Source of the DNA: Streptomyces oceani | Lineage (GTDB): Bacteria > Actinomycetota > Actinomycetes > Streptomycetales > Streptomycetaceae | Length of the DNA stretch: 64,000 nt | Reading direction: 5' to 3' | Assembly (NCBI RefSeq): GCF_001751245.1 | Contig: NZ_LJGU01000093.1 | Location: 71,533 to 135,532 of the forward strand | Part shown: positions 55,793 through 64,000 of the stretch, one piece after another | Position numbering within the stretch: the first letter of the stretch is position 1 | Layout: the number at the start of each line of letters is the position of its first letter | Notes under the pieces: generated by a model | Seen by the model: the letters and a program-made list of their open reading frames with translations, nothing else | Told to the model about the DNA's origin: nothing | Databases searched by the model: none | Made by a program: the position numbers and the translations under genes

Positions 55793-55826
55793 ACCGTCGG
55801 CCGAGTACCCCCGCTCGGCCGACGGT
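55793..55826. terminator. Bidirectional terminator between HxlR and GNAT genes
   Basis: 13-bp perfect stem ACCGTCGGCCGAG (55793-55805) with CTCGGCCGACGGT (55814-55826), 8-nt loop, 29 nt after the HxlR stop. It separates convergent genes. Confidence 0.85.
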
Positions 55827-55981
55827 TCCCCATCGGCCCTGTTGGCACCATTCGTCCACCTCCGGCGCGGCTGGCGCGTTGCGACGGAGGTGGACGAGTC
55901 CACGAGTTCGGTAGATCCAGCGAGGTACCAGTCCGTGGAACCCGGACGTTGACCAAGCAGGATCTGGTTGTCTGAGAGTTC

Positions 55982-56725
55982 TCAGGTGAGTTTGTGTTCC
56001 ACCCAGATGTTGGGCTCCACGTACACGGCGCAATCACCCTGCAGAGAGCACAGCACGGGTGCGAGGCCGCCGGGCACGGCGATAGCGCCGTCAGTGTCGA
56101 AGGGGAGTCCGGTCCACTCCCGCCACTGCTGCAGCGAGCCGGGAACCACCATTGAGCTGGGTGCGACACCGACGATCTTACCGCCGATACGCACATGGGT
56201 CCGCAGCCATGGGTCCTGTGGCAGGCCGTCTGCACCTGTGCGGGCGAGGTAGTCGTCCATCGGAGTGTGCGGCTCCTCGTGCTTCGCAGCGGGCCGGACC
56301 GGGACCACGAGTCGCCCATACCCCTTCTCACGAGCGTTGTCGGACATGGCCCGAAGCATCTGCGTGGAGAGTCCCTGCCCCCGGTAGTCAGGGTTGATGA
56401 CGACCTCGACAGCGCTGACGATGTCGGTCTTGCGGCGGCGCCGGTGGTCGTCAAAGGCCCATATCAGTATGCGGTCCCAGCCGCCGGGGGGCAGTTGCTT
56501 GCGCCCGGGAAGATCGAGGGCGAACGGGACACTGTGACCCCGGGCGACGACTCGCCCGGATTCCGTCGCCACCATGGTGAAGTCGTGAAAGGTGTCGACG
56601 AAGCCGCCGTAGTGCGAGTCGCCTACCGGTCCGTGGTACATGAACTCCGGCCATGTGGGGTTCAGCGACCAGACATCGCCCAGCAGGCTCGGCCTCTGTG
56701 CCAGCGTTGATATCTCGAATTCCAT
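55982..56725 (-). CDS. GNAT-family N-acetyltransferase
   Basis: 247 residues. The acetyl-CoA-binding motif A is VEVVINPDYRGQGLSTQML (R/Q-x-x-G-x-G type), preceded by a beta strand. About 100 residues after the core are atypical and end VEPNIWVEHKLT. The substrate is unknown. It starts at ATG 56725 with GAAGAAGGG upstream, 48 nt after the stop of the PLP enzyme gene, so the two are probably one transcript. A role in building-block synthesis or self-protection for the neighbouring NRPS is possible but unsupported by sequence. Confidence 0.75.
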   Translation of the reverse strand: MEFEISTLAQRPSLLGDVWSLNPTWPEFMYHGPVGDSHYGGFVDTFHDFTMVATESGRVVARGHSVPFALDLPGRKQLPPGGWDRILIWAFDDHRRRRKTDIVSAVEVVINPDYRGQGLSTQMLRAMSDNAREKGYGRLVVPVRPAAKHEEPHTPMDDYLARTGADGLPQDPWLRTHVRIGGKIVGVAPSSMVVPGSLQQWREWTGLPFDTDGAIAVPGGLAPVLCSLQGDCAVYVEPNIWVEHKLT

Positions 56726-56773
56726 GGTTGTGCCCTTCTTCGTTCAGATCGGTCGTCACGCCGGGCAGTGGGG

Positions 56774-58000
56774 CTACCCTGCGGACAAGGGCCGCCACGC
56801 GTCCGCGAGTGACGCCGCCGCAGCCGCGAGACGTTCCGGGGAGTTGTAGGCGTAGGAGAGCCGGACGCCGGGCTCGGCGTCGCTACCGAAACGCTCACCG
56901 GGCGAGGTCAGGACGCCGCCCTGCTCTGCCGCTGCCACCGCGTCGAATTCGCTGACTCCGGCGGGGATATCGACCCAGCTGAACAGGCCGCCATCGGCAG
57001 GGCGCAGATGCCATTCACCGGGGAGCAGGTTGTGCAGGGTGTCGGTCAGAGCATCACGGCGACACTTCAGTTCGCTGTGCAGCCATCTGAGGTGGTCCTC
57101 GTAGAAACCGCTCTCCAATAGCAGACCAACCGCGAGAGCTGCCAAGTGACTGGGGCATCCGCCACTCGTGAACAGCCCTCTGCCCGCCAGCTCTCGGCAA
57201 AGCCGCGGGCCCGCGGCCAACCATCCCAGGCGCAGTCCGGGCGCCAGTGACTTGGAGAAGGTACCGAGCCGTACGACTCCGCGGAAATCAGCCAGGCCTG
57301 CCAGCGACGGCTGCCGGGTCCGGGGCGTCAGCGGCAGATCGGCGTAGGCGTCGTCCTCGACGACAAGCATCTGGTGGCGTGCCGCTGATTCCAGCAGCGC
57401 GGTACGACGGGGCTGCGACATCTCACTGCCCGTGGGGTTGTGGAAGGTGGGAACGAGGTAGACGAACGCGATCCCTCTACGTTCTTGCCGGGCCCGTGCC
57501 GCGGCCTGGTCAACAGCGGACGGCAGCATGCCCTCGCTGTCCCGTTCCACTGCGTACACCACGAGGCCGCGGTCCCGGAAAATCTGCAGGGCCAGATCAT
57601 AGGTGAGTGACTCAACCACGACTGCCTGACCCGGCTCGGCTACCGCAGCCGCCAGGAGGTCGAGCGCTTGCGAGGTTCCTCCGGTGGCGAGGAGGTGGGA
57701 TGGTGTGTAATCGGTGCCGTCACCGTCGGCTAGCCGATCGGCGACCGCTGCCCGGAAGGGCAACGCGCCCTGGTTGTGGCCATAAGCGAGCGCGGCGGCG
57801 CCATAGCGGGAGAGCGCCTCGTCGAAGGCTGCCTTGATGTCCGGCACCGGTATCAGCTGAGGGTCTAGATAGCCTGGCCCCAGGTCGTATACCCCTTCTG
57901 CTGCCGCATGTTGGACGATGCTTTCGAAGGACCAGTCGATGGTTCGTGATTCACCCGTCTCCGACCTTTCGAGTGGCGTTTCCCGGTAGTATTTCCCCAT
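56774..58000 (-). CDS. Fold-type-I PLP enzyme of the MocR/Aro8/LysN aminotransferase type
   Basis: 408 residues from ATG 58000 (GGAGG 10 nt upstream). Core features: YGHNQGALPFRAAVADRL, TGGTSQALDLLA, NPTG in PTFHNPTGSEMSQ, the PLP-contacting VEDDAYADL, and the Schiff-base lysine in GTFSKSLAPGLRLGW. No N-terminal GntR helix-turn-helix, so it is the free enzyme form. Relatives transaminate 2-aminoadipate, aromatic or branched amino acids. Next to an NRPS it may make an unusual amino acid. The start codon overlaps that of the divergent ADC-like gene. Confidence 0.82.
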   Translation of the reverse strand: MGKYYRETPLERSETGESRTIDWSFESIVQHAAAEGVYDLGPGYLDPQLIPVPDIKAAFDEALSRYGAAALAYGHNQGALPFRAAVADRLADGDGTDYTPSHLLATGGTSQALDLLAAAVAEPGQAVVVESLTYDLALQIFRDRGLVVYAVERDSEGMLPSAVDQAAARARQERRGIAFVYLVPTFHNPTGSEMSQPRRTALLESAARHQMLVVEDDAYADLPLTPRTRQPSLAGLADFRGVVRLGTFSKSLAPGLRLGWLAAGPRLCRELAGRGLFTSGGCPSHLAALAVGLLLESGFYEDHLRWLHSELKCRRDALTDTLHNLLPGEWHLRPADGGLFSWVDIPAGVSEFDAVAAAEQGGVLTSPGERFGSDAEPGVRLSYAYNSPERLAAAAASLADAWRPLSAG

Positions 58001-58805
58001 GTCTTTGCAACCTCCGAAAGAACTCGCCGGGTATTCGCTTCCGCTGTCTCCCACTGGTGTCTCCTCGATGATTACGCCTCCTCCATGGCATTTTTCGGGG
58101 AACATGCTGTGGGTCGACTGCCGTGTGGACCCGGACGCAGCTCAAAGGTTCCTCCCCGAAGGAGTGTCGGCGTCGGACCCGGGCGCTGCCGCTGCGGTGT
58201 TCTCCGACTGGCAGTGGTGCTCCGCCGACAAGTCGGAACTCACCGACCCCGCACGCTGTCAATTCTCGGAATTTCTCCTGCTGTTGGGCTGCCAGTACGA
58301 GGGACGTGCCATGGCCCGGTGCCCATACGCGTGGGTCGACTCCGCGGTGTCCCTGGCTCGGGGTTGGATACAGGGAATGCCCAAGCAGTTCGGCAGCATT
58401 CGTATGAGTCGGCCAATCGCTGTGGGGCGGGCCGCCACTCACCATGAACCTGGTGGTCGGATGTCCGGGTCGTTGGCCGTACACGACCGGCGTATCGCGG
58501 AAGCGACCGTGACACTGACCGAGAAGGTCGACTCCCCTCCGGATTTGAGCCTCCTCCCGCTGGTGCACAGCGAGGTGACGCCGCCGTGGCTGGCTGGTGC
58601 GGGTTCCCGGCAACGACTCATCACCTCTTGTGTGGAGGGTGTTGAGTTTTCCGAGGTGTGGTCCGGTGTGGCCGATATGCGGTTCTTCGAGGACGGTGTA
58701 CGGGCGCTGGACACGGATTTGGCGACTCTCATTCCCGAACAGGTGGGGAAGGGGTACTCCTTCTCCTACGCCGAGACCCTGACGGGTGGTGAGGTACTGG
58801 CCTGA
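57999..58805 (+). CDS. Acetoacetate decarboxylase-like superfamily enzyme
   Basis: 268 residues. The N-terminal PPPWHFSGNMLWVDCRVDP and the WIQGMPKQFGSIRMS segment, with its probable Schiff-base Lys, place it in the ADC-like superfamily. Several members, such as MppR of enduracididine synthesis, catalyse aldol/dehydration reactions rather than decarboxylation. Homology seems to begin at GYSLPLSPTG, so the ATG at 57999 is plausible even though no ribosome site precedes it. Divergent from the PLP enzyme; a PLP enzyme plus an ADC-like enzyme recalls the MppP/MppR pair, but this PLP enzyme is not obviously MppP. Confidence 0.8.
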   Translation: MSLQPPKELAGYSLPLSPTGVSSMITPPPWHFSGNMLWVDCRVDPDAAQRFLPEGVSASDPGAAAAVFSDWQWCSADKSELTDPARCQFSEFLLLLGCQYEGRAMARCPYAWVDSAVSLARGWIQGMPKQFGSIRMSRPIAVGRAATHHEPGGRMSGSLAVHDRRIAEATVTLTEKVDSPPDLSLLPLVHSEVTPPWLAGAGSRQRLITSCVEGVEFSEVWSGVADMRFFEDGVRALDTDLATLIPEQVGKGYSFSYAETLTGGEVLA

Positions 58806-58835
58806 GCGAGGTGGAGACAAGCTTCTCGCTGCCAC

Positions 58836-58860
58836 GCGGGCGGTCCGAAGGGCCGCCCGC
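58836..58860. terminator. Bidirectional terminator between ADC-like gene and mbtH
   Basis: 11-bp stem (58836-58846 with 58850-58860, one G-U pair) and a 3-nt loop GAA. It lies between two convergent stop codons, 2 nt from the mbtH stop. Confidence 0.8.
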
Positions 58861-58861
58861 C

Positions 58862-59068
58862 TCACCCGCCCATCTGCTCGATCAGGCTTCTGGGGCGCAG
58901 GTCCGTCCACTGCGCCTCGATGTACTCCAGGCAGCCCTGCCGGGGCTCGGGGCCGAAAACGGTCTGCCATCCGCCGGGCACAACGAGATGAGCCGGCCAC
59001 AGTGAGTGCTGGTTCTCCTCGTTGATGAGCACGAGATAGCTGGCGTCCTCTTCAAAAGGGTTGGTCAT
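58862..59068 (-). CDS. MbtH-like protein
   Basis: 68-residue chaperone/activator of NRPS adenylation domains. All family marks are present: [22 protein letters not shown], and [16 protein letters not shown] with the conserved Trp residues. ATG 59068 follows TTAGGGAAG. It is oriented with the NRPS at 60490-64000 and was probably directly downstream of it before the IS110-family insertion. Now about 1.4 kb of inserted DNA separates them, which may have changed its expression. Confidence 0.96.
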   Translation of the reverse strand: MTNPFEEDASYLVLINEENQHSLWPAHLVVPGGWQTVFGPEPRQGCLEYIEAQWTDLRPRSLIEQMGG

Positions 59069-59272
59069 GACGCTTCCCTAAGAATGGTTGGCGGTCCGGG
59101 GGGACCGGGTGTGGCTGATGACGGTTTGCCGTTGATGGCTCGAGAGGAATGGCCGCCCGGTCCTCCGGGACGCTCCGGCCACTGATTGAGAACTGCGGTC
59201 ATCGCTGGTTAGGGACCTGTCGGCGGGGTGTTCCTCGGACCATGGAATGCGGGTCACGAGGGATACGGAGCG
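59069..59272 (+). other. Non-coding 5' end of the IS110 element; candidate bridge-RNA region
   Basis: About 200 nt before the transposase. It includes the mbtH ribosome site (to ~59085) and small hairpins: CGGTCC-GGGG-GGACCG (59092-59107) and ACGG-TTTG-CCGT (~59125). In IS110-type elements the non-coding end encodes the bridge RNA that pairs with target and donor, so one could be encoded here. The exact left end of the IS is not visible because the family leaves no clear inverted repeats. Confidence 0.35.
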
Positions 59273-60500
59273 ATGGACTTGAGTACGCGGCAGGCTCGAA
59301 TATGGGTCGGGATCGACGCCGGCAAGGGGCACCACTGGGCGGTGGCGGTCGACGCCGACGGCGAGGCGATGTTCTCGACGAAGGTAATCAACGACGAGGC
59401 CCAGATCCTCGCTCTCATCGAGACCGCCTGTGAGCGGGCTGAGGACGTGCGGTGGGCGGTGGACATCTCCGGCCGGGCCTCCACGTTGCTGCTGGCCCTG
59501 CTGATCGCACACGACCAGGACGTGGTCTACGTTCCCGGCCGGACGGTCAATCGGATGTCCGGCGCCTACCAGGGCGAGGGCAAGACCGACGCGAAGGACG
59601 CCCTGGTCATCGCCGACCAGGCCCGCATGCGCCCCAAGAGCTTCGCTCCGTTGGACACACCCCCGGAGCTGGTCTCCACCTTGCGGGTGCTCACGAACCA
59701 CCGCGCCGACCTGATCGCCGACCGCGTCCGGCTGATCAACCGGCTCCGTGACCTGCTGGTGGGCATCTGCCCGGCCCTGGAAAGGGCCTTCGACTACTCC
59801 TCGGCCAAGGGCCCAGTCGTCATGCTGACCGAGTACCAGGTCCCGGCAGCCTTGCGAAGGATCGGCGTCAAGCGGCTGACGACCTGGCTGGAACGACGCA
59901 AGGTCCGCAGCGCCGGCACCGTCGCGGCCAAGGCCGTCGAGGCCGCCCAGTCCCAGCAGATCGCCCTGCCCGGCGAGAAGCGGGCCGCCAAGCTGGTCTG
60001 TGACCTCGCCCACCAACTGCTGGCCCTGGACGAGCGGATCAAGGACAACGACCGGGAGATCCGCGAGACGTTCCGCACCGACGACCGCGCCGAGATCATC
60101 GAGTCCATGCCCGGCATGGGCCCCATCCTGGGAGCCGAGTTCGTCGCCATCGTCAGTGACCTGTCCGGCTACCGCGACGCCGGCCGCCTCGCCTCCCACG
60201 CCGGCCTGGCCCCGGTCGCCCGGGACTCCGGCCGCCGCACCGGCAACAACCACCGGCCCAAACGCTACAACCGCCGTCTGCGGCACATCTTCTACCTGGC
60301 CGCACAGACCGCCATGATGAGGCCCGGGCCCTCTCGCGACTACTACCTGCGGAAGCGATCCGAAGGGTTGATCCACACCCAGGCGTTGCTTGCGCTCGCC
60401 CGACGGCGAGTCGATGTGCTGTGGGCCATGCTCCGTGACCAGAGGCTGTTCACCCCCGTCCCCCCGGTCACGCAGGCGGCTTGACACGATCATTGAGATT
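59100..60500 (+). mobile_element. IS110-family insertion sequence (ends approximate)
   Basis: Intact transposase gene with about 150-200 nt of 5' non-coding DNA, between mbtH and an NRPS gene that point the same way. IS110 elements make little or no target duplication, so I cannot fix the ends. The right end must lie at or slightly beyond 60490, possibly inside the last NRPS codons. Confidence 0.6.
59273..60484 (+). CDS. IS110-family transposase (DEDD recombinase)
   Basis: 403 residues, apparently intact. The N-terminal RuvC-like DEDD domain has WVGIDAGKGHHWAVAVD and TDAKDALVIADQARM. The C-terminal Tnp20 domain has IESMPGMGPILGAEFVA and SHAGLAPVARDSGRR, with the catalytic Ser region. ATG 59273 is preferred over the upstream GTG at 59228 since it follows ACGGAG and matches family starts. 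The stop codon is only 5 nt from the NRPS stop on the other strand. Confidence 0.93.
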   Translation: MDLSTRQARIWVGIDAGKGHHWAVAVDADGEAMFSTKVINDEAQILALIETACERAEDVRWAVDISGRASTLLLALLIAHDQDVVYVPGRTVNRMSGAYQGEGKTDAKDALVIADQARMRPKSFAPLDTPPELVSTLRVLTNHRADLIADRVRLINRLRDLLVGICPALERAFDYSSAKGPVVMLTEYQVPAALRRIGVKRLTTWLERRKVRSAGTVAAKAVEAAQSQQIALPGEKRAAKLVCDLAHQLLALDERIKDNDREIRETFRTDDRAEIIESMPGMGPILGAEFVAIVSDLSGYRDAGRLASHAGLAPVARDSGRRTGNNHRPKRYNRRLRHIFYLAAQTAMMRPGPSRDYYLRKRSEGLIHTQALLALARRRVDVLWAMLRDQRLFTPVPPVTQAA

Positions 60501-63500
60501 CCTGTCCGGTTCGGGGCGAAGTGGCTGTGATCTTGTCGTTCAGGACCCGGCAAATCAGTGCCGCAGGGGCTGCCTCCAACATGTCCGCGTGCCGGCAGAA
60601 GACGGGATAGTCCTCTATCTCGTCGGCGATGAAGGGTGTCCACCTCTGGGCTGAGCTTGCCGCTTCCGGTTCTGCCGTGGCGGTGAAGGTGAGGGCATCG
60701 TGGTCCAGGTGCTGCGGGGTGAAGGCACTGGCGAGCCGTGCAGTGTTCGCGTACACCGCGATGAGCCGGCCGAGTCCTTCGGAGTCGGCACCCAGGGGGT
60801 GGTGCTCTTGCTCGCCGAGATAGGCCAGCAATTGCGCGCGGCGGGCGTCGTCGGAGGCTTGGGGCTCCAGCCCGAAGTGGGCGAGCAGCGAGCCCACGAC
60901 ATCCCGCTCGTTCACTCCGGTGTGGCCCCTTAGCTCCGGGGGGTCCTGCGGATGTGCGTCCAAGAGCGCCAGGACACCCACCTCGTGGCCCGCACGCTTG
61001 AGTTGAGCGGCCATCTCGTGAGCGATGGACCCGCCGAGTGACCATCCGGCGAGGTGGTAGGGGCCGAAGGGCTGCACCTTGCGCATCTGTTCCACGTAGT
61101 CGGCGGCCATCTCCGTAAGGGAACCGGAGACGGTGTGCTCCGGCAGCAACCCCCGGGCTTGCAGTCCGTAGACGGGAATGGTGCTGTCCAGCAAGGGGAG
61201 CAAGCGCGCGTAGCTCCAACTGATGCCCGCGATCGGGTGAACGCAGAACAGGGCTGGCCCACCGCCGGAGCGCAGCGGCAGCACGACCTCCAGGGCCGCC
61301 TCGGTCGCCTGGGTGCCTTCCGCACCGAATCGGCTGTGGAGGAGGCCGGCGACGGTGGGGGTCTCGAAGAGCGTGCTCATAGGCAGCTCCACCCCGAACG
61401 TATCCCGGATACGCCCGGCCAGGCGGGTGGCCAGCAGGGAGTGGCCGCCCAGGTCGAAGAAACTGTCGTCCACCCCGACCTCTGGTACGCCCAGAACCTC
61501 CGCGAACAGGGCTGCCAGCAGTTGTTCTGTGGGCGAGGCGGCTGTACGCGAGGGTGAAAGGGTTGCCAGGTCCGGGGCGGGAAGTGCTTTGCGATCCAGT
61601 TTGCCGTTGGGTGTCAGGGGGAGTTCGTCGAGGGTGATGTAGCCCCACGGCACCATGTGGTCGGGGAGGAACGCACCAGCGTGGGCTTGCAGTTCTGCCG
61701 CCTCCGCAGGACGGGTTCCCTGGAGGGCGGTGACGTAGGCGACGAGTCGGTCTTCGTGCGGGGCGACGGTCGCTGTGCGGACCGCGGGATGCTTGGCCAG
61801 GACGGCCTCGATCTCACTCGGCTCGATGCGCACACCACGAATCTTGACCTGGTGGTCACTGCGTCCGGCGAACTGGAGTTGCCAGCTCCGACTCCAGCGT
61901 GCGAGGTCGCCCGTGCGGTACATGCGTGCTCCGTCATCCCGGAACGGATCGGCGACGAAGCGGTCAGCGGTCAGCGCCGCGCGGTTGAGGTAGCCGCGCG
62001 CCAGCCCGTCACCGGCGATGTAGAGCTCGCCGGTGACGTTGGGGGGAACCGGCTGGAGGTGGTTGTCGAGCAGGTAGACGTGCGTGTGCGGGGTGGGCCG
62101 TCCGATCGGGGGTGCTCCATTGTCCACCTCGGGTGAGCTGTTCCAGTAGGTCGCGTTGACGGTGGCCTCGGTCGGGCCGTAGAGGTTGGTGAGCGCCGCC
62201 GAGGTCACGGCGGTGAAGCGGTCTGCCACCTCATGGCTGAGGACGTCGCCGGCAGACAGCACCCGGCGCAGCGAGGGGAGGCCGTCGGGTGCGGCTTCGT
62301 CCACGAGCGTTTCGAGCAACGTGGGAACCACGTCGATGGTGGTGACCTGGTGAGCGCGGATGACATCGGCAAGGTACGCAGGGTCCTTGTCACCGTCGGG
62401 TTCAGCTATCACCAGTCGTGCACCGGTGAGGAGAGGCCAGAAGATCTCCTCGATCGACGCGTCGAAACCGAGCGGGGCCTTGTGCAGGACGACGTCGGTT
62501 TCGTCCAGGTGGAAGATTCTTTGCACCTCGTCGACCATGGACGTGATGTTGCTGCGGGTGAGCACCACACCCTTGGGTGTCCCGGTGGTGCCCGAGGTGT
62601 AGAGGACGGCCATCCGCATGTGGCCTGAGGACTGGGAGTCAGAGGCGAAGAACGTCGCTGGGCTGGCGTCGATGGTTGCGGCGGTTCGCGCGTCGTCCAG
62701 CGTGAGCGTTCCGCTTGGCAGCTTCTCGGAAACCGCCTCCACGCCGATGCAGCAGACCGGCAGCGCGTCGTTGAGCATGTACGAGAGTCGTTCGGCCGGG
62801 TGGTCGGGGTCTATCGGCAAGTACGCGGACCCGGTCTTCAGGATGGCGAGGAGTGCGACGACGAGTTCGATGGAGCGGGGAAGGGCAACTGCGACGGTCT
62901 CCTCGGGGCCTGCTCCGTGTGCGAAGAGGACGTGAGCGAGTCGTGCCGCACGCTGATCCAGCTCGCTGTAGCTCAGCACCTCGTCGCGGTAGGTGACGGC
63001 GGGGGCGTCGGGGCGAAGACGGACGTGGTTGGTGAACTGCTCCAGTGGGCCTTGGACGGGGGCAGGAGCAGTCGTGTGGCTGAGTTTCCGGGTCAGTTGA
63101 CGGTGCTCGTGGTGTTCGAGCAAGTCGATGCTCGTCAGCGCGATGTCGGGATCGGCCAGCGCGGTTTCGAGGAGACGTGTCAGGCGACGTCCGAGAGTCT
63201 CGACGGTGTCCTGGTCGAAGACGTCGGTCGCATACGTGAGCGGACCGGAGATGCCCGCGGGTGTTCCGTCGGGCTCGTGGTGCTCGGTGAGACTGAGCGT
63301 GAGATCGAAACGAGCTATCGACGGGTCAAGGTGTTGGATTGTGGTGGTGAGGCCGGGTAGGGCGGGTTCGGGCTGGGGGCTGTTCTGCAAAGCCAGCATC
63401 ACCTGGAACAGCGGGTGCCGGGACATGCTGCGGGTCGGGTTCAGCACCTCCACCAGCCGCTCGAACGGCAGATCCTGGTGGTTGTAGGCGGCCAGGTCAC

Positions 63501-64000
63501 AGCGCCGCACCCGCGCCAGCAGTTCCCGGAACGTCGGATTGCCGGAGGTGTCGGTACGCAGCACCAAAGTGTTGACGAAGAACCCGACCAGGTCCTCCAC
63601 CGCCTCATCAGTACGCCCGGCCACCGGCGTACCCAGCGGAATGTCCTCTCCCGCACCCAACCGCGTCAGTAGGGAAGCAAACGCCGCCTGCAACACCATG
63701 AACGTGCTGACCCCACACTCCCGCGCCAGACGGGTCAGATCCGCGTGGAGGGCGGAGGAAAGATGGTAGGGGACTTGGGCCCCTCGATAGCTGGCGACGG
63801 GGGGTCGGGGGTGGTCGAAGGGCAGGGCGAGTTGGTCGGGCAGCCCCCGCAATGCGGTGGTCCAGTACTCCAACTGCTGCGACGCCCGACTGCCCGGATC
63901 CTCCTCCGACCCCAGCAGCTCCCGCTGCCAGACCGCATAGTCCGCATACTGCACCGCCGGCGGCGCCCAACCCGGCTCCACACCCGCACACCGCGCCGCA
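60490..64000 (-). CDS. NRPS C-A-PCP-TE, terminal module (5' end beyond the window)
   Basis: About 1170 residues visible; the gene begins to the right of base 64000. A partial condensation domain (PPAVQYADYAVWQ, FVNTLVLRTD, NHQDLPFE; its HHxxxDG is outside) is followed by an A domain (LYTSGTTGTPKGV, GFDASIEEIF, LYGPTEATVNATYW, YRTGDLARW, NGKLDRKALPAP), a PCP (FFDLGGHSLLATRLAG) and a TE with Ser (AGWSLGGSIAHE). The binding-pocket residues I read (D-A-E-V-L-A-L-V-N-K) match no code I know, so the amino acid is unassigned. It would add the last residue and release the peptide. The C-terminal residues may derive from the IS110 end. Confidence 0.92.
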   Translation of the reverse strand, partial: AARCAGVEPGWAPPAVQYADYAVWQRELLGSEEDPGSRASQQLEYWTTALRGLPDQLALPFDHPRPPVASYRGAQVPYHLSSALHADLTRLARECGVSTFMVLQAAFASLLTRLGAGEDIPLGTPVAGRTDEAVEDLVGFFVNTLVLRTDTSGNPTFRELLARVRRCDLAAYNHQDLPFERLVEVLNPTRSMSRHPLFQVMLALQNSPQPEPALPGLTTTIQHLDPSIARFDLTLSLTEHHEPDGTPAGISGPLTYATDVFDQDTVETLGRRLTRLLETALADPDIALTSIDLLEHHEHRQLTRKLSHTTAPAPVQGPLEQFTNHVRLRPDAPAVTYRDEVLSYSELDQRAARLAHVLFAHGAGPEETVAVALPRSIELVVALLAILKTGSAYLPIDPDHPAERLSYMLNDALPVCCIGVEAVSEKLPSGTLTLDDARTAATIDASPATFFASDSQSSGHMRMAVLYTSGTTGTPKGVVLTRSNITSMVDEVQRIFHLDETDVVLHKAPLGFDASIEEIFWPLLTGARLVIAEPDGDKDPAYLADVIRAHQVTTIDVVPTLLETLVDEAAPDGLPSLRRVLSAGDVLSHEVADRFTAVTSAALTNLYGPTEATVNATYWNSSPEVDNGAPPIGRPTPHTHVYLLDNHLQPVPPNVTGELYIAGDGLARGYLNRAALTADRFVADPFRDDGARMYRTGDLARWSRSWQLQFAGRSDHQVKIRGVRIEPSEIEAVLAKHPAVRTATVAPHEDRLVAYVTALQGTRPAEAAELQAHAGAFLPDHMVPWGYITLDELPLTPNGKLDRKALPAPDLATLSPSRTAASPTEQLLAALFAEVLGVPEVGVDDSFFDLGGHSLLATRLAGRIRDTFGVELPMSTLFETPTVAGLLHSRFGAEGTQATEAALEVVLPLRSGGGPALFCVHPIAGISWSYARLLPLLDSTIPVYGLQARGLLPEHTVSGSLTEMAADYVEQMRKVQPFGPYHLAGWSLGGSIAHEMAAQLKRAGHEVGVLALLDAHPQDPPELRGHTGVNERDVVGSLLAHFGLEPQASDDARRAQLLAYLGEQEHHPLGADSEGLGRLIAVYANTARLASAFTPQHLDHDALTFTATAEPEAASSAQRWTPFIADEIEDYPVFCRHADMLEAAPAALICRVLNDKITATSPRTGQESQ

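Noticed and set aside
59185..60498. Direct repeat ATTGAGA (59185-59191 and 60492-60498) as a target duplication of the IS110 element
   Set aside because: Only 7 bp, and it would put the left end about 80 bp before the transposase. IS110 elements usually make little or no duplication, so chance is likely.
59078..61648. 856-codon minus-strand open frame across the IS110 transposase and the NRPS end
   Set aside because: It reads antisense to the transposase and out of frame with the NRPS; composition is Arg/Gly/Pro-rich noise.

Overview
The window is high-GC actinomycete DNA, almost certainly from Streptomyces or a close relative. Genes start on ATG, GTG or TTG behind GGAGG-like sites. The left third has a familiar Streptomyces core gene order: atp operon with atpI, a WecA-type transferase, a phosphatase-like gene, threonylcarbamoyl-AMP synthase, prmC, prfA, rpmE, an LCP protein, rho, thrB, thrC, hom, lysA and an ArgS-related gene. 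No species can be named from the sequence alone.

Layout. 1-22.6 kb is the housekeeping block, all on the minus strand and running from a lone response regulator down to a partial atpD. A tRNA-Arg(CCG) at 22.9 kb closes it. From 23 kb on the content is accessory. First comes a decayed hypothetical gene, a decayed IS3 element with a readable 4-bp target duplication, and two metal-efflux modules (CmtR-like sensor with a cation diffusion facilitator). Then come an ArsR regulator divergent from an MMPL transporter, and a decayed IS4-type element with an exact 11-bp target duplication.

The main feature is a five-gene minus-strand operon at 34.07-54.55 kb, with every junction a 4-nt stop/start overlap. 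It encodes a 4121-residue synthetase (fatty-acyl-AMP ligase, aryl-carrier-like domain, then three Cy-A-PCP modules), an 1824-residue synthetase (docking domain, Cy-A-MT-PCP-TE), a saccharopine-dehydrogenase-like reductase, a type II thioesterase and a methyltransferase. All four modules have the cyclisation motif DxxxxDxxS and cysteine-type adenylation pockets. The predicted product is therefore a fatty-acyl chain ending in up to four consecutive thiazoline or thiazole rings. The three adenylation domains of the large protein are encoded by three essentially identical 1.52-kb DNA blocks with a distinct G/T-rich codon style, which points to recent module duplication or gene conversion. The terminal thioesterase has Cys in place of the catalytic Ser, and module 2 carries a methyltransferase-like insert with a damaged SAM motif.

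From 55 to 64 kb there is an HxlR regulator, then what looks like the edge of a second NRPS pathway: a GNAT acetyltransferase, a fold-type-I PLP enzyme divergent from an acetoacetate-decarboxylase-like enzyme (their start codons overlap), an MbtH protein, and a C-A-PCP-TE synthetase that runs off the right edge. An intact IS110-family element sits between that synthetase and mbtH.
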